DNA of 64,000 nt from Branchiostoma belcheri (taxonomy: Eukaryota > Chordata > Leptocardii > Amphioxiformes > Branchiostomatidae). The notes beneath the pieces are model-generated. The model worked only from the letters and a program-made list of their open reading frames with translations. It did not search any database and had not been told where the DNA came from. Shown piece by piece: positions 50,515-62,863 of this stretch. The translations under genes were made by a program, and so were the position numbers. The stretch covers positions 10,895,438 through 10,959,437 of the forward strand of contig NW_017802379.1 of NCBI RefSeq assembly GCF_001625305.1, written 5' to 3'. How positions within the stretch are numbered: the first letter of the stretch is position 1; every line of letters begins with the position of its first letter.

Positions 50515-51480
50515 TTGAAGATCAGAATACTTCTCTTCTTCTCCACACATAACACAGCTGCTATTATTGAAGATCAGAATACTTCTCTTCTTCTCCACAC
50601 ATAACACAGCTGCTCTAATTGAAGATGAGAATACTCCTCTCCTTCTCCACACATAACACAGCTGCTATAACTGAAGATCGGAATACTCCTCTTCTTCTCC
50701 ACACATAACACAGCTGCTATAACTGAAGATCGGAATACTCCTCTTCTTCTCCACACATAACACAGCTGCTATTGAAGATCGGAATACTCCTCTTCTTCTC
50801 CACACATAATACAGCTGCTATAACTGAAGATCGGAATACTCCTCTTCTTCTTCACACATAAAACAGCTGCTATAACTGAAGATCGGAATACTCCTCTTCT
50901 TCTCCACACATAACACAGCTGCTATTGAAGATCGGAATACTCCTCTTCTTCTCCACACATAACACAGCTGCTATTGAAGATCGGAATACTCCTCTTCTTC
51001 TCCACATATAACACAGCTGCTATTGAAGATTGGAATACTCCTCTTCTTCACCACACATAACACAGCTGCTATTGAAGATCGGAATACTCCTCTTCTTCTC
51101 CACACATAACACAGCTGCTATAATTGAAGATCGGAATACTCCTCTTCTTCTCCACACATATCACAGCTGCTATTGAAGATCGGAATACTCCTCTTCTTTT
51201 CCACACATAACACAGCTGCTATTGAAGATCGGAATACTCCTCTTCTTCTCCACACATAACACAGCTGCTATAATTGAAGATCGGAATACTCCTCTTCTTC
51301 TCCACACATAACACAGCTGATATTGAAGATCGGAATACTCTTCTTCTTCTCCACACATAACACAGCTGCTATTGAGGATCGGAATACTCCCCTTCTTCTC
51401 CACACATAACACAGCTGCTATTGAAGATCGGAATACTCCTCTTTTCCTCCACACATAACACAGCTGATATTGAAGATCTC
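50515..51480. repeat. Minisatellite, about 20 copies of a 49-52-bp unit
   Basis: The unit holds ttgaagatcggaatactcct, cttcttctccacacataaca and cagctgctat, with an optional 'aa-ct' insertion making it 52 bp. Copies begin near 50515, 50567, 50620 and so on to 51470. The last unit decays at 51470-51510, and a diverged single unit appears again near 52872. Long minus-strand frames here are repeat translations, not genes. Confidence 0.95.
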
Positions 51481-52381
51481 AATATTCCTCTTCTTCTCCG
51501 CATTTTTCAAGCTGCTTAATCGCAATACCACCTTTTTTCTGTGCTGCCCGTAATACAAGAATGCTTTTCACCTTATTTAATGTAATACTGAATACGAATA
51601 CGCCATACGAATTTGACACCTTGATTTCATTTACACATGTTTAACGTTAACAGTTAAAAAAAGTTTTTTACTATCTTTTTTTACATCCAACAAATAAGTG
51701 CTAGAAATTCTTCATGTAGTCGATAAGGAACATAAACTGAACCACTACATATCAACCATCGTCAAATAAGGCATAAAGTAAACCAACTTACTGAGGGGAA
51801 CTTTTGCTTGCGTCAAATAGTGAGGATATAAAGTTTCTAATCAAATTATCAGTACACACACAAATGTAGAGCATAGATCATAAACTAGACCTACAGCATG
51901 GTACCTCACTATACATGTGGGAATTCTTAGCGAGGATAGATAAGTTTTTAAGAAAGACTACTACAAAGAGCCCCGGAAATAGACTAACAGTACGATGTAC
52001 TATTTTTAGAGATTACATGTATATAATATATCTATGGAAAGTATGACATGAACAACATGTTTGAAGTAAAACAGAACTCAGAACTAGAATGTAATTACAC
52101 TAGAATGTTAAAGACTGAATGGAGACATACTGTAATAAATCATTTATACATATATATATGAAAGTATAATAACAGCAGCATATTCAAAGAAAGGAAAACA
52201 TGATGCATAACGGTATGCAAAAGTATGACAACATTGACGTATCTAAAGTGAAAACAGAAACTAAAACCTTAAGAGTAAGAAAAACGGTTATTTTTTCTTC
52301 ATTTATCCATGGAATACTTGGTGAATCTACCAGAAGAAGTACTAACTGCACCAAATGTAGAGACAAAGAAAGACTGGTCAA

Positions 52382-52383
<2 letters not shown>
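51481..52383. other. AT-rich stretch, nothing recognised
   Basis: No coding pattern, inverted ends or known repeat is visible between the minisatellite and the CA repeat. Confidence 0.6.
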
Positions 52384-52478
<95 letters not shown>

Positions 52479-52556
52479 CACACAGAAACACGCACACACA
52501 CTACGACTACGGCACACACACACACACACACACTCGTACATACATACATACATGCA

Positions 52557-52594
<38 letters not shown>

Positions 52595-52681
52595 CACAAA
52601 CAAACAAACAAATACATACACAAACACACACACACACACACACACACTCACACCACACAAACACACATAAACATAAGCACA

Positions 52682-52719
<38 letters not shown>

Positions 52720-52735
52720 AACACAACCACGCACT
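52384..52735. repeat. Long compound (CA)n microsatellite
   Basis: A run of CA of about 90 bp is followed by interrupted CA blocks mixed with CATA and CAAA units up to 52735. The Thr-His and Cys-Val frames across it are translation artefacts. Confidence 0.97.
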
Positions 52736-53222
52736 GCGGCACACATCCAAAAACTATGAAATAAAGAACTGAAAAGTTTGTAGTTCCTACCTGACCGAAG
52801 ATTCAACTCTACGTACTCAACAAAGGCAGTTTGCGGGATGCTCCTCTTGCTCCTCATAAACCACACCTGTCATTGAAGATCGGAGCGTCCCTCTCTCTTC
52901 ACTAACTAAAAGTTGGACTATAATTTAACCTACACAGGTTGACTGAAACCGAATGGAAACCTGATGTTTGTGAGAGCAGAGTGAAAACATTGTTTCCGCG
53001 TCCGACCGAACGTGTCACGGTTGCCGCGGCCTCGTTCGAAGGAGTGCAAAACAAAACTGGTCGTCATGTTCCACGTTCTTTTGCACGTCATAGAACATCT
53101 GACGTTACTTGTTACGTCAGAGAACAATAAGTGAAGTTCGGGAACGATCGAGTAAATGCACGGGAATACGCGCCGAAATCGCGTGGTTTCCTCCCTATTG
53201 TTTGGTGATTGATATAGATAGC

Positions 53223-53610
53223 CCATGTTGATTTGATTATATGGATGACATCCTCTGGGAACCCCAAAACCGATGCGAGCGTGCGAATAAAAAAAGTTTG
53301 GCAAAAAAATTGCTTTCATTATGAAATCTACGTGGTCATGAAGGTTGAACAAATGACAAATGAGTATGGTATCGCGAATACTCCACTCTCTTTTAATTCA
53401 TTTTTTTTTTTTACATTTTCATCTTTTTCATTTGATTTTGGCATTCTATGACATTGGTATCGTTTTCTCAATATGTTTTTGTGTGCAACTTACGGTATAT
53501 ATTAGCTCATCATTTTGCACCTGTTTTGTACGATTTACAGCATGGTTGAAAACTTTTTTTTAACGGCCGAAACTTCATGCGCGCGCGGATGTCATCCATA
53601 TAATCAAATA
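53223..53610. mobile_element. MITE copy 1 (ends CATGTTGATTTGATTA...)
   Basis: The left end CATGTTGATTTGATTATATG and right end CATATAATCAAATAA in plus sense are inverted copies. Inside are 'ggatgacatcctctgggaac' and 'gatgcgagcgtgcgaataaa'. A second copy with the same ends and interior lies at 57366-57700. Confidence 0.8.
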
Positions 53611-54069
53611 AATAAGGCTTACCTAACAACCCATGGATTGCAGTGTTTTAATTAAAAGGAGCGGGAAAGTTGTTCGCCAGCGTCCGCTCCAACGGTGACG
53701 CGGTTTTGTCGCCTGATGACTGAAATAAATAGCTGCGTTTGACTTGATTTTTATTGATATATTAGGCTGTATGAAATGGCATAAAATAGCCAGAACTGCA
53801 ATACTTGACGAATGCTATCTTGAAGGGCTAGCCCTCGTAACTGGAAAATGCTCATTTAAGCCATTAAGAGAGGTAGCTTTGTTGTGGGTACTACACATTA
53901 TAAAAAGCAGGAAGTTATTACGAATGAAAACTTTTTACTAAAAATCAAATCATAATGCCTTTTAATAATTGGAGTGTTTTGTTTTATTGTAACTTCCTTC
54001 CATGTTTCAACCTATTTGTGCCATCATCTCACATTTAAGACTTTTATGGTTGGTGCTATTTATAAGCAG

Positions 54070-55590
54070 TGTCCCACACGAGACACACTCAGTTTGTGGT
54101 GCCACCACTAATTACCAGAATGTAAACAAACATGGCATGGCAGCTGTGTTTCCAGCTTTCAAACACACTCGTAAATTTTCATCTTTTGGCACCTCCAGTT
54201 CCTGGCACTTATTTGCAATCGAGTAGGATTGATTCTTTGTAAAGAAATGACCGGAAAATTTCCTTTTTGTATTATCCTAATGTCCGAATGGCACCTCAAA
54301 AGAGGATGACCTGAACTGAACTGAACTGAACTGAACTAATGTGACAGAAAAGTCGGTGCCTGCAATTATATCAAGAGTTTCTAGAGGTCGCTGTTGAAAA
54401 CGATCATTTGTTCATATCCCATCCTCCCTTGCGCAGACTTCCGGTATTTGACTGAGCAAATCATGCGGGAAGTGAGCGCCTGACACACGAACGATTTTTT
54501 TCTTCCCACATTCTTCCAGCGAATTCTGACGGATTTTTACAGGCTCCGAGAAACCAAGGATGTCCATTTCCATGTCCAGAGTACTAAGTCGACGGCAGTC
54601 GTCCAACAGTTTGGACGCAGAGCGGCAGAATTTCGAGAGGTTTCAGGTCAGTGAAACGCCCGGTTTTGGGCCGGGCCGTTTGCGTTTCTCTCCCGCTCAT
54701 AACAAAATATTGGAGCAGAGAAAGTAAATACAGAGTAGACCACAATACAATGGTTCACTGTTAGTATAATTAGACAGAATACTAGCTTACTGTGCGGAGG
54801 ATATGTGTAGGATTAAGGGTATGTATGGGGAGGGGGAGTCAACTTTCTGTCTGTCGGGCAACAAAGCATTTTTGACATGGGCCCACGATATATTGCAGAA
54901 TCTCCAAGCAGATCTTGGGTGGAAAAAATATCGTAGTTCGTATATCCTGATATAATTGTCAGATAGTCAGCTAATGTCATTATCAGGAAAACTTTTGTTA
55001 CAAATTTTACGTAATTTAGGACGATGCAAAAAGACAATTTTCTTCAGGTCGAATCAACCTATGGCCTAGGAAAAAAAAACGTATTTCCTGTTTCGCGACC
55101 GACCCTAGAAAACCTGCCAACCCTAGACTTTTTTTGGGGGGTGGAGTCCTGCTAGGGATAGAATTTTTTTCGAGCTGATCGACCTTTTCTAGCTCCATGA
55201 TCTGACACCTGAGTGATAAAATGTTGTACAATTGGGTTTCTAACATTGACATTGAAAATAAAAGTGTCCTCATGCAAGTTTTACTTTGTTAAACTGTATT
55301 GTATAAGTCGGACCCCTATATAGATATCACTGAAGTCAAAAAAAAAAAGATAATCCCTACCTACCCACCCTAATTTTTTCAGGACTGAAACAGGAAACAC
55401 AACATTTTTTTCCTAGGCCCTACTCTGTTGCAAATAAGTGTCATTCAGGAAGTGGAGGTGTCAGAAATGTGACGCCTTGAAGGCTTGATGGAAACAGCTG
55501 TTAGTCATGTTTGTTTACATTCTAGTATTTTGAGGTGGTACCAGAAACTGGATACACCTTGCGTGGGCTGTTTTAGCGCCACTATTACTA
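54070..55590. repeat. Two inverted copies of a dispersed repeat flanking HIP1 exon 1
   Basis: 54070-54228 and the reverse complement of 55425-55590 share 'agaatgtaaacaaacatg', 'cagctgtgtttcca', 'cacctcca-ttcctg' and 'cacttatttgcaa' in the same order over about 150 bp. The start codon exon of HIP1 (54560-54646) lies between them. Confidence 0.7.
54312..54337. repeat. (CTGAA)n short tandem repeat
   Basis: Five CTGAA units in the region just upstream of HIP1 exon 1. Confidence 0.85.
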
Positions 55591-58500
55591 GTAAGATGTC
55601 AGAAATATGTTTAAACAAGTTTTGTATAGTGAAAAAATGAAATTAATCTACAACTCATGCAAAGATTTTCAAATTAATAAAATGTTTCAGTTTTTGGTGC
55701 GAAAATGCTACATAATGCCTCTTTAATTTGGTTGATCATAATATAATTATGTACCTTGTCATGCACTGATAATATTTTAGTTTATAAATGTGGGGTGGTG
55801 CACATTTTGTGGCAGAAAAAAATTCAACTCATACTTCATAATCATAGTATATAGGTTTTCTGGGAATCTCTGTTCAATGCAAGGCCTGTACGACCACTTC
55901 TCGGCGTTGAACTAGAAATATCAGAGAAACATGGCCATGTCAAGAGATGGCGGTGAACGTTTGATTTGAAAGCCTGTAGATTGTAGGTTGGTGGGAACAC
56001 TTGTCAGGGAGGGAATTCCAAAACTTGGCCGCACGGGGAAAGAAACTGTCACTGTAAAAATATTTCGAACAAGGACTTTGAACGGTGAAGTTGTGTGAGC
56101 TAGTGAAGAACCTAAAACTATACATCTATTTCTTGACCTAAATCAACCTTGTGATTATACTAGTAGTACAAAAAATGTAGTAGTAACGTTAGTAGTCGTA
56201 CACAATATATCCCACTATAAAGCCTTGTGCATTCAAGCTGTACTGTAAGGAAATTGAAAATTCCAGGAAGCTAAAATTAGGTCACAACATACAAACTTTA
56301 CACAGTCTGGTACAGTCAAATGTACAGTCTACTGTGTGGACAACATTTGTTGAATTATGTTTTTCGGGTCCAATAATTCTAGGAACTAAAGGAAGTTTAA
56401 ATTCCAGGAAGCTAGATTTATACTCTATCAGACTATCAAGTATATGAGCTTTTTGCAGTCTTGTGTAGTTAAAACTTAAATGATAAAAGATTGTGTCAAA
56501 CCAGTCTGAAATATCATCTCAGTTTTGTTAAAACATAATAAGTGTCAAGAGTAGTGGTGCATACCGGTTCACTGGACTTGGATCCGGACTTGTAATAATG
56601 TTTAGGTTTAAGTCCAAAAAAACCTAAAAGTCAAGAACCGAGTCCGGACTTATTACCATAAAAGACCATTTCACATAAACCTTTCCTTTCCACACCACCT
56701 AAAACCTTCCGTAGATTGCAAAATCTTTGCTGCAAAATGAAGAAAACATTGCCATCGGGCATCGTCAAGTGTCGGCCTCCATGTTATGTGGCCAAAGTTT
56801 CGCCCAGACAACATTGCAAGGTTGCCAACATACAATTTTGTATATGCCATGGGTTTAGGTCCGGACTTACAAGTCTGGAACTGAACCTAAACCTCTGGAC
56901 TTGAATCCGGACCTGAACCTAAATGTGGGTTTAGGTATGCACCACTAGTCAAGAGAGCATAGAAGGTTTGACAATTCCAGGAGGAATCATGATATATTGA
57001 CCCTCAAAAACGCCATTTCCTGCATTTTGAGGGGCAAATTTTGCTGGTTACCAATTAATTATGCCAAATCTTAGTTTAATGACATCAATGTCCATATCTT
57101 TAGTTGTAATTACAGTTTTATACACTGATGATTTTTGTCAGTCAAAGATTATGGATTGGGCAAAATTTTTGTCTATCCAGGGATCTCCCCAGAAATTTAG
57201 GACAGAATGGAGGATGGTGCGAAATATCGGTAAATTTGACCAAAGAACCCTGGAAAAGGGTGTAAAAACACTAGTTTTGAAAATTAACAGGGTGGAGCTG
57301 AGATAAGGACTGGGTGGAGGAGCTCCACTGCTCCATTGTTTAGGGAGGTCCCTGCTATCATAAGGCCATGTTGATTTGATTAGATGGATGGCATCCTCTG
57401 GGAACCCCAAAACTGATGCGAGCGTGCGAATAAAAAAAAAAGTTGCCTTCATCATATGAAATCTATGTGGTTATGAAGGTTGAACAAATTAAATGACACA
57501 GATTGTGTATGGCAAATAATGTCCCTTTCCTTTGATTTTGGCATTGTATGACATATCATTTTCCAATATCTTTACAGTATATACTTCCTCATTTTGCAAC
57601 AGTTTTGTACGATTTACAGTGTTGATTGAAAACTTTTTTTTTGAAACGGCCAAAAATTCATGTGCGCGCGGATGTCATTCATATGATCAAATCAACATGG
57701 CGTAAGTGGAAATGATGGAAAAAAAGATGCTAGCTATAGCTAGTAGAATACTGGTCAAAATATCAGAGGGAAGTTGTGTGGACGTATGTGTTGAGTTATG
57801 TTGGTTCCAGGCATGTCTTTTGAGTGAGATCAGCCGGCTTATATGGGTACAACATTGGGCTTCTGTCTCTCACTCCAGGATGAGAGGAAAACTGTGCTTT
57901 CTTGTTTATTCTCTGGGCCATACTAAACCTTCTACTAGTAACTTTTCCATGTATTTCTGACAAATTCAAGTGATTTTCAGTTTTTCAGATTTCATGGATA
58001 AATTATCCAAATTAACCTTTTTCCAAGGGACCTAAAATTTCCAACCAAAATTTTTGGGTTACAGATGGAAAATTATACCACATAATCACATTTTCCTTCA
58101 TAAGAATTTGGTACTGCATATTTTCTGACATATTTCAGGGACTTTTATTTTTCACGCGCAAATTTTTCATGTGCAGAATGTTGGTTTTTGAGTGGCATGT
58201 CTTTTGAGTGAGATCAGCCGGCTTATATGGCTACAACATTGGGCTTCTGTCTCTCACTCCAGGATGAGAGGAAAACTGTGTGTTGTAATGTTTATTCTCT
58301 GGGCTGGTGTGGAAATTCCCAGACGGATGGTAGACAGGCTGGGCCTGTATCAGGGTCGGAAGGGCGGGGGTCCTCTCCAAGCAGAGGTTTGGGTTTTGCG
58401 TAGCCTTTTTTATTGGGGTTTCTTTTTTGTACTGGAATTTTTCTTTTTTTAAATTTTGGGTTGGTGAAAGAAAAATTTCAGTGCAAAATGAAACCCCAAT

Positions 58501-61274
58501 AAAAAAGTCTAAAAACACACCAAAAATAACCCAAAACCCAAACCTCTGCTTGGAGAGTAGGGCGGGGGGTTATTTTAGGGCACAGAATTTCACACTTTTA
58601 CACCATGAAATCAGTATTCATAAGGCCAGATTAAAGGCATCACGCACAATTTCAGGGTGGCCAAAAAAAAATATTCTGGACAGGGTTCTAGCTAGGATGA
58701 TGATGTAATTTTAGCGTAGTGGTACTGGCTGCCTGTGGATGGGCCCTCCTTCCGTGGTGCGGAGCTTTTAAAAAAAGGGGCCATTTGAGGGATACCCAAA
58801 GGGAAAAAAATGTTATTTCTAAGGTATATACAATGTATCCTTGATTGGTAATTTTTCAAATTTGATCTGGCATTCTTGAACAAAGAAATACAGTCACAAT
58901 GCCCCTATGCTGTATGTGTAGGGGGGGGGGGAATTTAGCGTAGGGGGTCAAAATTTTAGTGTAGGGGATCCCTACGCTACTTTGTGCTGGCTAGAACCCT
59001 GCTGGATGAACAAATCAGTTACTGCCATTCCTTATGAACTGCTAATACATGTATTACTAGAACATTTTCTTCATCATTTCATACTTGAAGAATTTGAAAT
59101 AGCCCCAAAAGCTATGTGAGGACTGTCCATTTATTGTTTGGTACCACCTCTATAACAATATAGAACCAGCCTACCATACAAAACAAGCAACTGTTTTCTG
59201 TCAGTGACATGGCATTTTTGCCTCACACACAGATATTAGTATGCTGTGGGATAGGAATTTGACAAGAATGGCAAACATATTGACTTTGTAAATTAAGTTT
59301 TGCTGCTCTGAAATTTTGAAGATTGATTAGGAATAAAATGAAAGACAACCGAACATATTTGATCTTTTATTTTCACATGGTCTGTTAATATAATATTTTT
59401 ATTTAAAAATCTACTAACATCACACACCCATCAAGTTTAGTTGCGTGAGACTCTTTTTTAACTACATTTACAAGTAGAATACTTAACTAAAATTAAGCTA
59501 GAGCAATGACTTCCCAAGAAATTTTTGCCACACATTAAACCAGAAAATTATGTAGCAAATTTCTTCTACTACCTCAGCCAGGGTTACTACAGGTCAGGTG
59601 CAGTGACCTGCAGTTTTCAGCCGTCTGTCCCAGGTGTTTGTCCAGGTGCTGACAGGTGCACAGAGTCAGCCCTGTCTAACATGTGACAGGTGGAACAAGG
59701 CAGGACCTGTCTGTGGTAACCCTACACCACATCGGAATGTGGCTGAAGTATGGCCAGGGACATGATACTACAAATGTAGCTATATAAGACTTTAACAGCA
59801 TTCCAATCTGCTGAGGTCATACAAGATGATTAGATTCATTTAATACCTATAAACAGGGCTTGAAATACTGGGTGCATGTGCACCTTAGTGCACCCAAAAT
59901 TGGATGGCGTTGTGCACCCATTTTTTTTCTGTGGCTGCACTGGTGCACCTAAATATTCTTGTAGGTATTTTTGTACATATTAAATATATGATAGTATACA
60001 GGACATTCTTGGCATCTACATGTAAGTGCCAGAAAAATAATAAAAATCTTTGTTGAAGTACTTGTTTAAGATTTTGAAGTTACATGTAGCTCCCATTTCA
60101 GATTTAAGCTTAGAAGAGGAGTGCAGTAAGATCTGTAGTTACTACATATAGGTTTTGTTTTATATGGTGCAGCCCAAAAAAATTGTGCTCCTAATTTTTT
60201 AGGTTGGGTGCACCAGTGCACCTATTCCCAAAAATGAATTTCGAGCCCTGTGATACTACAATTGTAGCTATATAAGACTTTAACAGCATTCCAATCTGCT
60301 GAGGTGATACAAGATCAATTTAATACATAGATGCATGTGGTAGTCCTTTATAATTGTGAAGGAATGAATGATTGAATGAATGATTGAATGAATAAGAATG
60401 AATGAATGAGGTCTGGACCTGTACCTAAATCTGTGTACCTGTACTTGCATTTTCTATGTGGAACTTGGAGCAAGTAAACCTAATTATAAGGAATTACTGT
60501 CATTAATATATCTAAATCAAAATCTAAACTACATGTAGTTACCCAACCAAATTTTTGGCGATAGATGGGTGTGACATTCAGGCCATCCACAGGCATCCTG
60601 CCTGTAATGTGTTCTTATACATACAAGCCTAGTACTTGGAAATACATACATGTATAGGCCCAGTACTTGGAGACGAACATTATCGGTATGACTTATATCA
60701 GTACCTAGTCTTTTACCCAAAGAAAGACCCAAATTTTATGAGGTTAACATTGGGATACATGTTCCTGATACTGAGTGATAGACAAGCGTAAATAAACCTC
60801 TAATCCTAGAGACCAGTACAAATTATACACGCCAATCAGACTGGGTGAAAGATACAACAGAACAGAGGGCAGCCTCTTGGTCTTAATTTTTGATGGGCGC
60901 ACCGTGCCACCTTGATTTGAATGAAATAATATAGTCGCACCCAGCAAATTCTGGGCGCATGTGTGCCCAAACCAGTGGCAATCACTAGCCCTGCATGTAA
61001 AACTTTTTAATCTATAATGATTGACACATGTATACATACACCAACAGTTGTTGTTTTTCCTCCCCAGGCCTTGAGTATTAACAAAGCGATCAACCCAAAC
61101 GAGGTTCCCGTGAAGGAGAAACACTGCCGCAGTACCATCATCGGCACGCACCAGGAGAAGGGCGCCGCTACGTTCTGGAAGATCGTCAACACCCTACCGC
61201 TACAGGGGAACGCCATTGTGTGCTGGAAGTTCTGCCACGTACTGCACAAGTTACTGAGAGAGGGACATAGTCAT
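54560..61274 (+). CDS. HIP1R: Huntingtin-interacting protein 1 family (HIP1/HIP1R), first two coding exons, 3' end outside window
   Basis: Exon 54560-54646 (29 codons, phase 0, donor CAG|GTCAGT) encodes SMSRVLSRRQSSNSLDAERQ and NFERFQ. Exon 61068-61274 (69 codons, acceptor ctccccag, donor CAT|GTATGT) encodes ALSINKAINPNEVPVKEKHC, TIIGTHQEKGAATFWKIVNT and CWKFCHVLHKLLREGHSH. This is the start of the ANTH domain, which binds phosphoinositides; the 'KEKH-R...GTH-EKGA-TFW' and 'WKFCHVLHK-LR-GH' motifs are diagnostic of HIP1/HIP1R/Sla2. The protein links clathrin coats to actin during endocytosis. Lancelets would be expected to have one gene ancestral to vertebrate HIP1 and HIP1R, so the symbol is approximate. 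Coiled-coil and talin-like domains lie beyond the window. The 6.4-kb intron is packed with repeats. Confidence 0.92.
55940..56125 (-). pseudogene. Non-LTR retrotransposon (LINE) C-terminal remnant, minus strand
   Basis: The minus strand encodes FTVQSPCSKYFYSDSFFPRA followed by AKFWNSLPDKC. 'SFFPR-x(3)-WN-LP' is the hallmark of the reverse-transcriptase C-terminus of Jockey/CR1-type LINEs. Only this tail is present. Confidence 0.7.
57366..57700. mobile_element. MITE copy 2 (ends CCATGTTGATTTGATTA...)
   Basis: CCATGTTGATTTGATTAGAT at the left mirrors ATCAAATCAACATGG at the right. The internal sequence matches the copy at 53223-53610, including 'gcgcgcggatgtcat'. It is in HIP1 intron 1. Confidence 0.85.
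57810..58306. repeat. Direct duplication of ~110 bp, 384 bp apart
   Basis: 57810-57919 and 58194-58306 share 'ggcatgtcttttgagtgaga', 'tcagccggcttatatgg-ta' and 'tctgtctctcactccaggat' and continue past 'ctgggc'. Both lie in HIP1 intron 1. Confidence 0.9.
59763..60335. mobile_element. 397-bp hAT-like MITE flanked exactly by a ~90-bp direct repeat
   Basis: The element 59854-60250 has ends CAGGGCTTGAAAT and ATTTCGAGCCCTG, with subterminal GTGCACC motifs. Segment 59763-59853 (tgatactacaaatgtagcta...) is repeated as 60251-60335 starting at the first base after the element. No 8-bp duplication as expected for hAT is seen. Confidence 0.75.
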
Positions 61275-61665
61275 GTATGTACTATAAACACATTTTTTAC
61301 CAAAAAAAAAAATTGAATTTGAAAAGCTCAGAACTTCCCGTAGAAATGACATAGCGAAACAAAATTAACATTTTCGTCATCCTTGGTTCTTGTTGTAGCG
61401 GTCCATCAAGTTACAAGGAAAAATAATTCATATTTGATTATTTGCCACTCCCCTTTGCATTATAAGTGCAAAAGGACGTGGTCAAAGTTCAACTTCAGAT
61501 GGCAAGGTCAAAGCTACGCACTCAACACGGTTATCATACATTTTTGGAAAGCTTTTGAGAAGGACTATCACATGAAGACTTCATGATGATGAAGGCATTC
61601 GCGTTTTGGCCCTCGATTTGGTAACACAATCTGGTCTGGCCCATGGACTATTAATATTATATTAT

Positions 61666-62863
61666 CAGGGATCGAAATAATGGGTGCATGTGCACCTTAG
61701 TGCACCCAAATCTGGATCGGTGCACCCAATTTTTGACTGTGGGTGCACCGGTGCACCTAAATATTTTTGTAGTATTAGTACGGTAAAGGTACAAAACACT
61801 GTAATTCCAACATTGCTTTGATGGAATAAAATAATAAAAAACCTTTGATGCACTGCTTGTTTGAAATTCTTGAGATAGAATTAGATTTACTTCAGTTTTT
61901 AAAGCCCGAAAAATTATGTGTCGGCGCAGTGCCGACTTCGCGTTACCCACCAACTTCCGGATCCCGACTACAACACTGGACATGAGATCTCTTCCCTCTC
62001 GTTCCCCGGTTTCTTGATAGTCATGTGACCAAAACATCGCGAACTCGCTTCCGGAACTTTCCGACGCTTTTTGGGAGTTACCTCGGGGGCTTGTCATGTG
62101 AGAAAATGTTGTTTTCGTGCAGTTTTCGCTTGACTTCGATAATCTTCGAGGTCACATCGTCAAAACCCGGGTGTCGACAAAATTCGGCCATGAAATTCGT
62201 GGATGACAAAGCAAAACAAATATGTCGAGACAGACTTCGCTTCTACGGTTCCTTCAGCCGAGGTCCGATCGTGATGACGACGAGATGTGGCAACATCAGC
62301 CCAAGCTCTTCAGAACCCCGAAGGAAGCGATGAAGCTGGAAAGCAACGGGAAACACGCCCGGACGAGCGAGAAGTGGACAGACCGTGCCGTGGGAGCGCC
62401 GAGACAGAGGGGGAGGGGGGCGGCCATGTGCTCTCGACAACATTCCCGGGCCCTCCTCCACGGCCTCCCGAGCTCCTTCCGACTGTCCAGTTCCGGGTCA
62501 TCAGAGTCGGAGTCCGAAACCGAATCAACCGAGAAGTCAAGTGCAAAAAGATTGAGGCTTTGTGTGATTTTTTTTTCATTTCTAGATTTTTTTTATATTT
62601 TTTTTTTCGTATCTCGGCATCCTAATTTGCCCTTTTTCGGTAAGATCATTACTGTGTTATTTCCATAGCGATGCAATTTCCACTCTTGCTACGATCATTT
62701 TTAGCATTCTTTACGTGTGGAATATTAATTTGATATTAATAATATTTAACTTATTAATGTACTACTGGAAATATGTGGTGCACCCAAATTTTTTTTGGTG
62801 CACCTAATTTTTTTGGTTAGGTGCACCAGTGCACCTAATCAAAAAAATGAATTTCGATCCCTG
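61666..62863. mobile_element. 1.2-kb hAT-like element related to the MITE at 59854
   Basis: The ends CAGGGATCGAAAT and ATTTCGATCCCTG match as inverted repeats and are close to those of the 397-bp element. Both families share repeated GTGCACC blocks inside the ends, e.g. ggtgcaccggtgcaccta. ATTAT flanks both sides, but the region is AT-rich. The centre, GC-rich from 61920 to 62530, has an open frame at 62222-62668 with EMWQHQPKLFRTPKEAMKLE and SSSGSSESESETESTEKSS. It has no recognised domain and may be a truncated 5' end of an autonomous relative. Confidence 0.65.

Noticed and set aside
50428..51454. Minus-strand repetitive protein MWRRRGVFRSS... and possible CRISPR-like array
   Set aside because: It is a minisatellite: units abut directly without unique spacers, the genome is eukaryotic, and the frames are by-products of the repeat.
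52184..52764. Long open frames rich in Thr-His (plus) or Cys-Val (minus)
   Set aside because: They are translations of the CA microsatellite; no start context, splice sites or domain.
62222..62668. 148-codon Ser/Glu-rich frame as a host gene
   Set aside because: Contained entirely within a hAT-like element, no domain, ends in T-rich low-complexity sequence.
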